From positions 8,257 to 72,256 of the forward strand of contig NZ_BMUZ01000015.1 of assembly GCF_014650455.1 (NCBI RefSeq): a stretch of DNA of 64,000 nt. Direction: 5' to 3'. The notes under the pieces are model-generated. The model saw only the letters and a list, made by a program, of their open reading frames with translations, was not told where the DNA came from and searched no databases. A program made the position numbers and the translations under genes. The DNA comes from Streptomyces xanthochromogenes (lineage in GTDB: Bacteria; Actinomycetota; Actinomycetes; Streptomycetales; Streptomycetaceae). Of this stretch, positions 49,741-59,800 are shown one piece after another (position 1 is the first letter of the stretch; each line of letters opens with the position of its first letter).

Positions 49741-50622
49741 TCAAAGAATCGGTGGGCGTCCGAGGCGGGTCATGCGCCACACTGTGCGCCACCTCATCGC
49801 CCCGCGCGGACCGCACGGCTCGCGGATGCCCTCGGCGAAGCCACCCCACCACGCTCTGGCGCCGGGAAGGGACCGGATGCGGGCCATGGTGAGCAGGAAC
49901 CAGACGCCGAGGTAGACGGGAATGAGGGGGAGGGGGAGACGGCGGCGGGCCAGCCAGACCCGGTTCCGGGCCGTGAAGCGGTAGTAGACCGCGTGCCGGG
50001 CCGGGGCCGTCGCCGGATGCTGCAGGACGAGTGCGGGTTCGTAGAGGATCTTCCAGCCCGCGTCGAGCGCGCGCCAGGCCAGGTCGGACTCCTCGTGCCC
50101 GAAGAAGAACTCGGCGGCCCACAGGCCGGTTTCCCTGAGCATCGGCATCGAGAAGGCGTGGCCGCCGCCGAGGAACGCGGTCACCAGGCCGCGCCGCATG
50201 GGGTCGTCGGCGCGCAGCCGGGGCACCCAGCGCCGTTCGGTGTGGCCGTGCTCGTCCGCCACCCGGAAGCCGACGATGCCGAGTCGCGGATCGGAAGCGA
50301 ACAGGTGCTGGACCGTCCGGAACACGTCCGCGTCGATGAGCAGACCGTCGTCGTCCAGCTCGATGGCGACGTCGACATCGCCGGAGTCGCGCAACATCTC
50401 CAGGCCGACGTTGCGGCCTCCGGGGCACCCGAGGTTCTCACCGAGCGGGATCTTGATGACGTTCTCCGGCGCGTCCACATCGGTGAGGGGCGTCGCGTTG
50501 CCGACCAGTGCCACGCGTGTCGCCGGGACGTCCTGCTTCTCCACCGAGGCGAGCAGAGCCGCCAGCTCCTGCGGCCGCGTGCCCATGGTTACGATGACAA
50601 CTCCGATACGGGGCAACGGCAT
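49741..50622 (-). CDS. Family 2 glycosyltransferase
   Basis: Inverting glycosyltransferase with a GT-A fold, 293 residues. The N terminus (RIGVVIVTMGTRPQELAALLASVEKQDVPATRVALVGN) starts the nucleotide-sugar domain and IELDDDGLLIDADVFR provides the Asp cluster (DxD) that binds metal and sugar nucleotide; GHEESDLAWRALDAGWKILYEP is the acceptor-side ED-like motif. No membrane helix is obvious except a weak hydrophobic segment (LIPVYLGVWFLLTMA) near the C terminus that may tether it to the membrane. ATG at 50622 follows GGAG. Donor and acceptor unknown. Confidence 0.87.
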   Translation of the reverse strand: MPLPRIGVVIVTMGTRPQELAALLASVEKQDVPATRVALVGNATPLTDVDAPENVIKIPLGENLGCPGGRNVGLEMLRDSGDVDVAIELDDDGLLIDADVFRTVQHLFASDPRLGIVGFRVADEHGHTERRWVPRLRADDPMRRGLVTAFLGGGHAFSMPMLRETGLWAAEFFFGHEESDLAWRALDAGWKILYEPALVLQHPATAPARHAVYYRFTARNRVWLARRRLPLPLIPVYLGVWFLLTMARIRSLPGARAWWGGFAEGIREPCGPRGAMRWRTVWRMTRLGRPPIL

Positions 50623-50693
50623 TGCGGCGAACTCCAGGGGTCGGTGGAGTGCCGATGCTAGCGCCGCGCGCCGGCGTTCCCGTACCAAGCATT

Positions 50694-50722
50694 GGGGGCG
50701 CCCCCGCACAGGAGGCGCCCCC
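50694..50722 (-). terminator. Terminator hairpin after pepN
   Basis: GGGGGCGCC (50694-50702) pairs with GGCGCCCCC (50714-50722), 9 bp perfect, around an 11 nt loop. It starts 14 nt past the pepN stop on the minus strand and ahead of the glycosyltransferase gene, so the two are separate units. Confidence 0.75.
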
Positions 50723-50735
50723 GTCGAACGAACGG

Positions 50736-53342
50736 CTACGCCGATGCCTCCGCGTCCGCCGCCCGCGCTCGCAGGGCTCGCTCGATGCCCGCTCGGGATT
50801 CCGAGATCAGGCGGCGCAGGGACGCGTTCGGCTCGGCCGAGGTGAGCCAGGCGTCCGTGGCGTCCAGGGTCTCCTGGGAGACCAGGAGGGCCGGGTACAG
50901 GCCCACCGCGATCTGCTGGGCGATCTCGTGGGAGCGGGACTCCCACACGCCCTTGACCGCCGAGAAGAACTTCTCGGAGTAGGGGGCGAGCAGCTCGCGC
51001 TGGTCGGTCTGGACGAAGCCGCCGATCACCGCTTCCTGCACCGCGTTGGGCAGGGTGTCGCCCTCCACGACCGACTCCCACGCCTCGGCCTTGGCCTCCG
51101 GCGTCGGGCGCGCGGCCTTCGCGGTCGCCGCGTGGCGCTCGCCCGCGGCCGTCTTGTCGAGCTCCAGCTCCGCCGCGATCTCCACCTCGTCGAAGACGCC
51201 GGTCGCCGCGAGGCGCTGCACGAACGCCCAGCGCAGCTCGGTGTCCACGGCGAGGCCCTCGATGACCTCCGCGCCCGTCAACAGGGACTGGAGCAGGTCG
51301 AGTTGCTGCGGGGTGCGGGCCGTCGCCGCGAAGGCGCGGGCCCAGGCCAGCTGGTGGTCGCTGCCCGGCTCGGCGGTGCGCAGGTGCGCCAGCGTCGCGT
51401 CCGTCCACTGGGTCAGACCCGTGTCGCGCCACTCGGGCGCCGCGTACAGGTCGATGGCCAGCTTCACCTGGCGGTGCAGGGACTGCACCACACCGATGTC
51501 GGACTCCTTGGTGATGCCCGAGAGCACCAGCGCCAGGTAGTCGCGGGTGGCCAGCTCGCCGTCGCGGGTCATGTCCCACGCCGAGGCCCACGACAGGGCG
51601 CGCGGCAGCGACTCCGCGAAGTCGCCGAGGTGCTCGGTGACGACCCGCAGGGACTCCTCGTCCAGGCGGACCTTCGCGTAGGAGAGGTCGTCGTCGTTGA
51701 GCAGCACCACCGCCGGGCGGCGGGTACCGGCGGGCAGCTCGACCTCGGTGCGGGCCGCGGCCTCGATGTCCAGCTCGATCCGGTTCGTACGGACCAGCTT
51801 GCCCGCGCCGTCCAGGTCGTAGAAGCCGATGGCGATGCGGTGCGGGCGCAGGGTCCCACGCGGCGGAGCCGCATCATCGGACACAGCGCCCTTGGCGCCG
51901 GCCGGCAGGGCCGGGGCCTCCTGCAGGACGGTGAAGGACGAGATCGCGCCCGCCTCGTCCGTCACGATCTCCGGGCGCAGGATGTTGATCCCGGCCGTTT
52001 CCAGCCAGGCCCGCGACCACGTCTTCAGATCGCGCCCGCTGGTCTTCTCCAGCGCGCCGAGCAGGTCGGACAGGCGCGTGTTGCCGAAGGCGTGCGCCTT
52101 GAAGTAGGCCTGCACGCCCTGGAAGAACTCGTCGATGCCGACGTAGGCGACGAGCTGCTTGAGCACCGAGGCGCCCTTGGCGTACGTGATGCCGTCGAAG
52201 TTGACCAGGACGTCGTCCAGGTCACGGATGTCCGCCATGATCGGGTGCGTCGAGGGAAGCTGGTCCTGCCGGTAGGCCCAGGTCTTCATCGAGTTGGCGA
52301 ACGTGGTCCACGCGTGCGGCCAGCGCGAGCCCTCGGCGTACGCCTGGCAGGCGATCGAGGTGTAGGTGGCGAACGACTCGTTCAGCCACAGGTCGTTCCA
52401 CCACTCCATCGTGACCAGGTCGCCGAACCACATGTGGGCGAGCTCGTGCAGGATGGTCTCGGCCCGCACCTCGTACGCGGCGTCCGTCACCTTCGAGCGG
52501 AACACGTACTGGTCGCGGATGGTGACCGCGCCCGCGTTCTCCATCGCGCCTGCGTTGAACTCCGGCACGAAGAGCTGGTCGTACTTGGCGAACGGGTAGG
52601 CGAAGTCGAACTTCTCCTGGAACCAGTCGAAGCCCTGGCGGGTCACCGCGAAGATGTCGTCCGCGTCGAGGAACTCGGCGAGCGAGGGACGGCAGTAGAT
52701 GCCCAGCGGCACCGACTGCCCGTTCGGGCCCTCGTACGAGGAGTGCACCGAGTGGTACGGGCCCACGATCAGCGCGGTGATGTACGTGGAGATGCGCGGC
52801 GTCGGCTCGAAGACCCAGACGTCGTCCTTGGGCTCCGGCGACGGCGAGTTGGAGATGACCGTCCAGCCGTTCGGCGCCTTCACGGTGAACTGGAAGGTCG
52901 CCTTCAGGTCGGGCTGCTCGAACGAGGCGAAGACGCGGCGGGCGTCCGGCACCTCGAACTGCGTGTACAGGTAGGCCTGTTGGTCCACCGGGTCCACGAA
53001 GCGGTGCAGGCCCTCACCGGAGTTGGTGTAGGCGCAGTCAGCGACGACCCGCAGCTCGTTGGGGCCCGCCTCCAGGCCCGCAAGGGCGATCCGGCTGTCG
53101 TTGAACACGGCGGCCGCGTCCAGCGTGGTGCCGTTCAGGACGACCTCGTGCACGGTCGGCGCGACCAGGTCGATGAAGGTGTCCGCCCCGGCCTCGGCGG
53201 AATCGAAGCGCACGGTGGTCGCGGACCGGTAGGTCCCGCCCTCCTGCGCGCCGCTCAGGTCGAGCTCGATCTCGTACGAGTCAACGGTGAGCAGGGCTGC
53301 CCGCCGCTGCGCCTCTTCGCGGGTCAGATTCGTGCCAGGCAC
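50736..53342 (-). CDS. pepN: Aminopeptidase N (M1 family)
   Basis: Cytoplasmic zinc metallopeptidase that removes N-terminal residues from peptides. The 868-residue protein has the M1 N-terminal beta domain, the substrate-binding motif GAMENAGAV (~284) and the zinc motif HELAHMWFGDLVTMEWWNDLWLNE with the third ligand Glu in LNESFA. The C-terminal helical domain is complete (ERAP1_C type). GTG at 53342 (MPGTNLTREEAQRRA) is preceded by AAGGAG; the frame upstream is not part of the family. A divergent DUF1203 gene lies 131 nt away. A paralogue is at the right edge of the window. Confidence 0.95.
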   Translation of the reverse strand: MPGTNLTREEAQRRAALLTVDSYEIELDLSGAQEGGTYRSATTVRFDSAEAGADTFIDLVAPTVHEVVLNGTTLDAAAVFNDSRIALAGLEAGPNELRVVADCAYTNSGEGLHRFVDPVDQQAYLYTQFEVPDARRVFASFEQPDLKATFQFTVKAPNGWTVISNSPSPEPKDDVWVFEPTPRISTYITALIVGPYHSVHSSYEGPNGQSVPLGIYCRPSLAEFLDADDIFAVTRQGFDWFQEKFDFAYPFAKYDQLFVPEFNAGAMENAGAVTIRDQYVFRSKVTDAAYEVRAETILHELAHMWFGDLVTMEWWNDLWLNESFATYTSIACQAYAEGSRWPHAWTTFANSMKTWAYRQDQLPSTHPIMADIRDLDDVLVNFDGITYAKGASVLKQLVAYVGIDEFFQGVQAYFKAHAFGNTRLSDLLGALEKTSGRDLKTWSRAWLETAGINILRPEIVTDEAGAISSFTVLQEAPALPAGAKGAVSDDAAPPRGTLRPHRIAIGFYDLDGAGKLVRTNRIELDIEAAARTEVELPAGTRRPAVVLLNDDDLSYAKVRLDEESLRVVTEHLGDFAESLPRALSWASAWDMTRDGELATRDYLALVLSGITKESDIGVVQSLHRQVKLAIDLYAAPEWRDTGLTQWTDATLAHLRTAEPGSDHQLAWARAFAATARTPQQLDLLQSLLTGAEVIEGLAVDTELRWAFVQRLAATGVFDEVEIAAELELDKTAAGERHAATAKAARPTPEAKAEAWESVVEGDTLPNAVQEAVIGGFVQTDQRELLAPYSEKFFSAVKGVWESRSHEIAQQIAVGLYPALLVSQETLDATDAWLTSAEPNASLRRLISESRAGIERALRARAADAEASA

Positions 53343-53473
53343 CCGGTCATCTCCTTCAGATGCTTCAGTTCCATCAGATCGTGACGTTCCGGCCATCCTT
53401 GCACGCAGCATGCACGCAGCGCGATGTCCGTTTTCCGCCGGTGAACAGGGCTTGGCGCGCCCACGCTGGTGCC

Positions 53474-53968
53474 ATGACGATCTACACCGCGCGCCCCATC
53501 GACCCCGGCGTCCTCAAGGAGCTCCGCGACCTCGACGACGCCGGACGCCCCTGCGACCCGTACGTCGATCCGGAGGGCGGCGACCCCCTGCGCTGCTGTC
53601 TGCGCCCGATCCGGCCCGGCGAGCTGGTCGCCCTCGTCTCGTACGCCCCGCTTCGACGTTGGGCGGCCGGGACGGCGGCTTCGCCGGGGGCGTACGACGA
53701 GCAGGGGCCGGTCTTCATCCACGCCGAGCCGTGCGCGGGTCCCTCCGGGGACGGCTACCCCTTCGCCCGGCCCGGGGCGCTGCGCACCCTGCGCCGCTAC
53801 GACGCGCGGGGACGTATCGCGGGGGGCCGCCTCCTGGAGATCCCGGTCGCCGCGGACGAGGCGTTCGACGCGGCCCTGGACGACGCCTTCTCCGACCCGG
53901 AGGTCGCCCTGGTGCACGTCCGTGCGGTCGAGTACGGCTGCTACCAGTTCGAGGTGCGTCGCCCTTGA
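53474..53968 (+). CDS. DUF1203 family protein
   Basis: A 164-residue protein of unknown function with the DUF1203 pattern: a cysteine pair in GGDPLRCCLRPIRPGELVALVSYAPL, the FIHAEPCAGPS motif and the ending ALVHVRAVEYGCYQFEVRRP. Relatives occur in many soil bacteria and have no established reaction; the conserved Cys and His residues hint at a metal or thiol chemistry. ATG at 53474 was chosen as the start of the conserved frame. Divergent from pepN and convergent with asd. Confidence 0.85.
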   Translation: MTIYTARPIDPGVLKELRDLDDAGRPCDPYVDPEGGDPLRCCLRPIRPGELVALVSYAPLRRWAAGTAASPGAYDEQGPVFIHAEPCAGPSGDGYPFARPGALRTLRRYDARGRIAGGRLLEIPVAADEAFDAALDDAFSDPEVALVHVRAVEYGCYQFEVRRP

Positions 53969-53971
53969 CGG

Positions 53972-54023
53972 TCGGGTGCGGGCAGCCACAGGCGGCCCGC
54001 GGCCCGACGGTGGACGCACCCGA
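53972..54023. terminator. Nested hairpin between convergent DUF1203 and asd genes
   Basis: TCGGGTGCG (53972-53980) pairs with CGCACCCGA (54015-54023), and GCGGGC (53978-53983) with GCCCGC (53995-54000) as an alternative inner stem. They fill the 61 nt gap between the convergent stops. Confidence 0.55.
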
Positions 54024-54029
54024 AGGGGG

Positions 54030-55046
54030 CTAGCCCCTCAGCTCGGCCGCCACCAGCTCCGCGATCTGGACGGCGTTCAGCGCGGCGCCCTTGCGGAGGT
54101 TGTCGTTCGAGACGAAGAGCGCGAGACCGTTCTCCACGGTCTCGTCGTCGCGGATGCGGCCCACGTACGACGCGTCCTTGCCCGCGGCCTGGAGCGGCGT
54201 CGGGATCTCGGAGAGCTCGACGCCGGGTGCGTCCTTGAGGAGCTCGTACGCGCGCTCCACGCTGATCGGACGCGCGAAGCGGGCGTTGACCTGGAGCGAG
54301 TGGCCGGAGAAGACCGGCACGCGGACACAGGTGCCGGACACCTTCAGCTCCGGGATCTCCAGGATCTTGCGGGACTCGTTGCGGAGCTTCTGCTCCTCGT
54401 CGGTCTCGAAGGAGCCGTCGTCGACGATGCTGCCCGCGAGCGGGAGCACGTTGAAGGCGATGGGACGCTTGTAGACGGCGGGCTCGGGGAACTCGACCGC
54501 GTCGCCGTCGAAGGTCAGCCGGTCGGCCTCGGCTACGACCTTCTGCGCCTGGGTGTGCAGCTCGGCCACGCCCGCCAGGCCCGAGCCGGAGACGGCCTGG
54601 TAGGTGGTGGCGACCAGGGCGGTGAGGCCGGCCTCGTCGTGCAGCGGGCGCAGCACCGGCATCGCGGCCATCGTGGTGCAGTTCGGGTTGGCGATGATGC
54701 CCTTGGGGCGGTTCTTGATCGCGTGCGGGTTGACCTCGGAGACCACGAGGGGGACCTCGGGGTGGCCGCGCCAGGCGGAGGAGTTGTCGATCACGACGGG
54801 GCCCTGCGAGGCGACCTTCTCGGCCAGGGCGCGCGAGGTGGCGCCGCCCGCCGAGAACAGCACGATGTCCAGGCCCGAGTAGTCGGCGGTGGACGCGTCC
54901 TCGACCGTCACGCCGTCCAGGACCGTGCCCGCGGAGCGCGCGGAGGCGAACAGGCGCAGCTCGTCGACCGGGAAGTCCCGCTCGACGAGGATCTTGCGCA
55001 TGACTGAGCCGACCTGTCCGGTGGCTCCGACGATTCCGACCCTCAC
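54030..55046 (-). CDS. asd: Aspartate-semialdehyde dehydrogenase
   Basis: Converts aspartyl phosphate to aspartate semialdehyde with NADPH, the branch point to lysine/diaminopimelate, threonine and methionine. The 338-residue protein begins RVGIVGATGQVGSVM (Rossmann), has the active-site Cys in GIIANPNCTTMAAMPVLRPLH, and the catalytic His region CVRVPVFSGHSLQVN. GTG at 55046 is preceded by AAAGGAG; the frame extends upstream without family features. No lysC aspartokinase gene is adjacent, so this copy is monocistronic. The divergent gap to the M28 gene holds inverted repeats. Confidence 0.95.
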   Translation of the reverse strand: MRVGIVGATGQVGSVMRKILVERDFPVDELRLFASARSAGTVLDGVTVEDASTADYSGLDIVLFSAGGATSRALAEKVASQGPVVIDNSSAWRGHPEVPLVVSEVNPHAIKNRPKGIIANPNCTTMAAMPVLRPLHDEAGLTALVATTYQAVSGSGLAGVAELHTQAQKVVAEADRLTFDGDAVEFPEPAVYKRPIAFNVLPLAGSIVDDGSFETDEEQKLRNESRKILEIPELKVSGTCVRVPVFSGHSLQVNARFARPISVERAYELLKDAPGVELSEIPTPLQAAGKDASYVGRIRDDETVENGLALFVSNDNLRKGAALNAVQIAELVAAELRG

Positions 55047-55126
55047 GGTGACTCCTTTGGTGCTCACGTGCAGCTCACGTGGTCTTCTGACGACTCCGGC
55101 GCATCCATGATGCGTCGGCGCCCGGC

Positions 55127-55183
55127 GGACTTGTCCAATCCATTGTCCGGGGTGTGGGACACCTGCCCACTTGTGACAAGTCC
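55127..55183. promoter_or_regulatory. Inverted repeat between asd and the M28 peptidase gene
   Basis: GGACTTGTC (55127-55135) and GACAAGTCC (55175-55183) are perfect 9 bp arms 39 nt apart and enclose a smaller one, GTGGG (55154-55158)/CCCAC (55166-55170). TTGTCC occurs twice inside (55131, 55144). It lies in the 253 nt between divergent starts, so it may be an operator or a folded leader for asd or the peptidase gene. Confidence 0.4.
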
Positions 55184-55299
55184 ATGGCATCCGTGTTGCA
55201 TCCGCCCCGAAATGCCCTACACGGTCGTTTTCGCTGGTTACGGTCCTGGCAAGCCGGTCGATCATCGGCGACACCGCACCGCATTCCGGAGGATTTCCC

Positions 55300-56760
55300 G
55301 TGCCCGTATCCCGTCGCAGCCGGGCCATAGCCGCCCTCGCAGCCGCCCCGGTGATCCTGTCCCTGGCGACGCCCGCCGTCGCCCGTGGGGCCCACGACCA
55401 GCACCTGGCGAAGAAGCTGGTCAAGGAGGCGTCCGGGGAGAGCGCCCACCGTCACCTGGAGGCCTTCCAGAAGATCGCCGACGCCAACGGCGGCAACCGG
55501 GCCGCGGGCACCCCCGGCTACGACGCCTCGGCCGCCTATGTGTACGGGCAGCTCAAGCGCGCCGGGTACGACGTCTCTTACCAGGACTTCACGTTCTACG
55601 AGTCGAAGACCCTGCGGCAGAAGCTGACCGTCGGAGGGCGCCAACTGCCCACCGCCGCCTACAAGTTCAGCAAGTCGACCCCGGCCGGCGGGCTCACCGC
55701 CCAGGTGAAGGCCGCCCGCGTCGACGACACCCCGGGCTGCTCGCTCGACGACTACGCCTCGGGCACCTTCACCGGGAAGATCGCGCTGGTGAAGCGCGGC
55801 AGCTGCACCTTCCAGGAGAAGGAGGCCGTCGCCGCGAAGGCGGGCGCGGCCGGCGTGATCGTCTACAACCACTCCGGGACCGACCCCGTGCAGGGCACCG
55901 TCGAGTCGCCGGACAACGCGCACATCCCGGCCGCCGGGATCAGCCTGGCCGACGGCGAGGCGTTGGCCGGGCAGCTCGCCAAGGGCCCGGTCGAGGTCAC
56001 CCTGGACGTGGCCACCGAGGCCGTGGCCAAGAAGACCCGCAACGTGATCGCCGAGACCCGCACCGGCAACCCGGACAGCGTGGTCGCGCTCGGCAGCCAC
56101 CTCGACTCGGTGCCCGCCGGGCCCGGCATCAACGACAACGGCTCCGGCTCGGCCGGTCTGCTCGAAGTGGCCCTCAAGCTCGCCAAGGAGACCAAGCAGA
56201 CCCGCAAGCACCCCAAGCAGCTCCCCAACAAGGTGCGGTTCTCCTGGTGGTCCGGCGAGGAGCTCGGCCTGCTCGGCTCGGAGCACTACGTCAAGAACCT
56301 CACCGAGCGGCAGCGGAAGCAGATCAAGCTCTATCTGAACTTCGACATGATCGCCTCGCCGAACGCGGCCCAGCTCGTCTACGACGGCGACGACTCCGAC
56401 AAGAAGGGCGCGGGCCCCGGCCCCGAGGGCTCGGCACAGATCGAGGGCCTCATCAACGGCTACCTCGACAAGCGGCACGTCCAGCACGAGGGCTACGACT
56501 TCGACGGCCGCTCCGACTACGGCCCCTTCATCGCCGTCGGCATCCCGGCCGGCGGCACCTACACCGGCGCCGAGGAGATCAAGACGCCCGAGCAGGCCAG
56601 GAAGTGGGGCGGGAAGGCCGGGGAGGCCTTCGACCCCAACTACCATGCCGCGGGCGACACGTTGAAGAACATCGACAAGAAGTACTTCGACCTCAACATC
56701 GACGTCATCGCCCAGGCGGTCGGCACGTACGCCTACGACCTGAGCTCGCTGAAGCACTGA
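55300..56760 (+). CDS. Secreted M28-family aminopeptidase with PA domain
   Basis: Extracellular zinc aminopeptidase, 486 residues. A signal peptide (AIAALAAAPVILSLATPAVA) is followed by an M28 catalytic domain with an inserted PA domain (~130-225, TGKIALVKRGSCTFQEKEAVAAKAGAAGVIVYNH). Zinc ligands are visible: His in LGSHLDSV, Asp in GINDNGSGS, the Glu pair in WWSGEELGLLG, Asp in YLNFDMIAS and His in NYHAAGDT. Streptomyces griseus aminopeptidase is the model relative. GTG at 55300 follows GGAGGA. A long bidirectional terminator separates it from the subtilase gene, with which it converges. Confidence 0.93.
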   Translation: MPVSRRSRAIAALAAAPVILSLATPAVARGAHDQHLAKKLVKEASGESAHRHLEAFQKIADANGGNRAAGTPGYDASAAYVYGQLKRAGYDVSYQDFTFYESKTLRQKLTVGGRQLPTAAYKFSKSTPAGGLTAQVKAARVDDTPGCSLDDYASGTFTGKIALVKRGSCTFQEKEAVAAKAGAAGVIVYNHSGTDPVQGTVESPDNAHIPAAGISLADGEALAGQLAKGPVEVTLDVATEAVAKKTRNVIAETRTGNPDSVVALGSHLDSVPAGPGINDNGSGSAGLLEVALKLAKETKQTRKHPKQLPNKVRFSWWSGEELGLLGSEHYVKNLTERQRKQIKLYLNFDMIASPNAAQLVYDGDDSDKKGAGPGPEGSAQIEGLINGYLDKRHVQHEGYDFDGRSDYGPFIAVGIPAGGTYTGAEEIKTPEQARKWGGKAGEAFDPNYHAAGDTLKNIDKKYFDLNIDVIAQAVGTYAYDLSSLKH

Positions 56761-56787
56761 GCCGACGCGGGCGGCGGACAGGAAACA

Positions 56788-56824
56788 GGCGGGGCGGGTG
56801 CTCGTGATGAGCACCCGCCCCGCC
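56788..56824. terminator. Perfect 16 bp bidirectional terminator
   Basis: GGCGGGGCGGGTGCTC (56788-56803) pairs fully with GAGCACCCGCCCCGCC (56809-56824) around GTGAT. It sits between the stops of the convergent M28 (56760) and subtilase (56842) genes, so it serves both transcripts. Confidence 0.88.
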
Positions 56825-56841
56825 GTCGTTCGCACGGAGTG

Positions 56842-59800
56842 CTACTGCGTGACCTTCCCGATGAGCACGCTGCCGGTGCCCGCCGCGGTGCCGCGCTCGT
56901 TCACGAGCTGCACGGTGCCGAAGAACTGACGTCCCTCGGGAGCCGCGCCCGCCACGACGACGTCCGCCGCCACCTGCGCGGAGGCGCCGCCCGCCAGCTT
57001 GACGGTCTTGGTGTCGTCGACCTTGACGGTGCCGAGCGAGGGCGCGAAGTACACGTCCTTGTAGGCGTACGTCGTCGACCCGGCCGGGACCGCGTAGCCC
57101 GCGACCTGGATCGTGTACGTGCCCGCGGCCGGCTTGACCAGGCTGACCGACTCGTTGGAGCTGCTCGTCGTCGACTGGGCGACGGCCTTGCCGCTCTGGT
57201 CGAGGACGTACAGGTCGAGGTCGGCGCCCGCGTCCGAGGTGTTGCCGATGGAGACGTCCAGGTGCTCGACGCCCGCGCCGATGGTGACCGTGCTGGTCTG
57301 GGTCTCACCGGCCTTGATGGTGCCGGTGGCGACCTTCGCGGAGCCGAGCGAGCCGCCCTTGAGCTTGCCCTCGATGCCGGCGAAGTTGTTGGTCACCTTC
57401 CACTGCACCGGGGCCGGCGTGCCGATCTTCGCCTCCGGCACCGTCTGGGTGGCCGGGTCGAAGGAGACACCGAGCACCGAGGCGTCCAGCTTGAACGAGT
57501 TGTCCAGGTACGGCGACGTACGGCGCGCCTCGACCTCGATCTCCCAGACACCGGCCTGCGGGTTCGCGTACGAACGCAGGTCGGGGCGGCAGGTGTTGGC
57601 CGGGTTGTCGTAGTTCGGGTAGCAGTTCGGCGTGCCCGTCGGGTCCACCGCCACACCGTAGGGGTGGATCGAGATGAAGCGGGTCTGGCTGCCCGAGCGC
57701 AGCGCGCCCATGCGGACTTCCAGGCTCTGCGCGCCCGCCGGGACGGTCACGAAGTACGACTTGGTCGAGTTGCGCTGGATCGTCGAGGACGCCGAGAAGG
57801 TGTAGCCGGGGCCCGCGATCGGGGTCGCGACGACGACCGTGGCCATGATCTGCTGGTCCACGCCGACCGTCTTGGGGTCGTCGACCTGGAGGATCGCGCT
57901 GTGCACGCCGCCGGACTTCGGCTGCGCCTGCACCTTGACGGTGACGGGCCTGCCGAGCGGCAGGCTCACCTCCTTGTCGCCGAGCACCTTGAACGTGCCG
58001 TCGTCGTTCTTCAGCGACAGCTTGTGCTTGACGTTCTTGTCCGGGCCCGTGGTGCGGGTGACCGTGACGTCGTACGTCTTCTTCTGCCCGGCCTTCAGAC
58101 CGCTCTCGCGGTCGTAGATGCCGGTGCCCACGTTCGGGGTCTTCAGGGCGAAGCCGAGCGCGCTGGAGACCGGCGCGGTGACCGTGTACTCGTGTGCGGG
58201 GGCGTGCTTCTTCGCGGTCTCCTTGATCGCGTCCCAGGCGCCCACGATGTTGATGAGACCGGCGCCCTCGGCGTACGACTGGGTGCCCTTGATGTGCTTG
58301 GCCGTCGAGGTCAGCGCGGTGCGCAGATCGGCCGGCGGCAGGTCGATGCCCTGCTGCTTGGCGGCCGAGACGAGCAGCGCCGAGGCGCCGGCGGCCTGCG
58401 GGGAGGCCATCGAGGTGCCCTGGAGCATCGAGTAGCCGGCCGGCAGGCTGTAGCCCGCCTCCTTGACCGGGCTGCCGGGCAGCCAGGTCTGGGTGGAGTT
58501 GATGGCCGCGCCCGGGGCGCTCAGGGTCGGCGTGAAGCCGCCGTCCTCGCGCGGGCCGCGCGAGGAGAACGGCATCATCTGGTAGTCCGTGGAGACGCCG
58601 GAGCCGTAGTTGGCGGCCCAGGTCTCCTTGGAGATGCTCGCGCCGACGGAGATGACGTGGTCGGCGAGGCCGGGGTCACCGATGGTGTTGACGCCCGGGC
58701 CGTCGTTGCCGGCCGAGATGACCAGCTGGACGCCGTAGCTGTCGATGAGGCGCTTGTAGAGCTCGGCGCGCGCGTTGTTGCCGTCGTTGAGCGCCGGCAG
58801 ACCGCCGATCGACATGTTCACGATGTCGACGTGGCGGTTGGTGACGAGGTCGATCATGCCCTCGGTCAGCGCGATGTTGGTGCAGCCGCCGTCCCAGTTG
58901 CAGGCGCGCGAGGAGACGATCTTCGCGCCGGGCGCGGCACCGCTCATCTTGCCGCCGAACAGGCCGTTCGCGGAGGTGATGCCCGCGACGTGGGTGCCGT
59001 GCTCGGACTCGATGACGCCGATGTTGACGTAGTCCGAGGTGTGGCCCGCCGCGTCGTAGACGACGTTCTTGCGGATCTCCACGGTGAACGGCACCCGCTC
59101 GACGACGTCGGTCGCCGGGTTGTCGGTACCGAAGTAGCCGACCTGGTAGCCGTCCTTGTACGGCTTCATCGGGGCGTCGTCCGAGAAGTCGTTGTTGTTG
59201 TTCAGGTCCACCCGGACCGTGCCGGCGACCGGGTCGTAGAGCACGCCCCAGCTGTCGGTGGTGTCGCCGTCGCGGTTCAGGTCGCCGGCCGCATCGCCGC
59301 CCTTGGTGACCTTCTCGGCGAAGGTGGAGAAGTCGTAGGAGCCCTCCGGGGCCTTCCACGTCCTGCCCCCGGCCGTGAACGTCGGCCCGGAGACGGCGGT
59401 GTTGGCGCGCAGCCAGGTGCCGTCGTTGTCCTGCACCGGGTCGGTCGCGGTGACCCAGTCGACGATCTTGCGCTCACCGGTGGTGGTCTTCTGGAGCGCC
59501 GGGTGACCGAGGTCGACGCCGGAGTCCAGGATGCCGATGGTGACCCCGCGGCCGTCCGCCTTGGGGTGCTGCTTCACGAAGTCGACCGCACCCGTCTCGA
59601 AGTTCGGGTTGTACGGGTTCTTCGCGGGAGTGTTCTTGTCCGGCGCGGGGTAGCTGCCCGAGGTGCGCAGCTGCTTGGCGGACTTCGTGGTGTCGCCCGA
59701 CGGGGTCGGGTCGTCCAGCTGAATGTCCTGCTTGAGGTCGATGCCGTGCACCGAGGGCAGCTTCGCGGCGGCCTTCAGGGCGGCCTCGGCCTTGGCCGTC

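Noticed and set aside
54030..55424. Long N-terminal extension of asd (start at 55424)
   Set aside because: ASD proteins start with RVGIVGATGQVG; AAAGGAG precedes the GTG at 55046, and the extension would run through the divergent promoter region.
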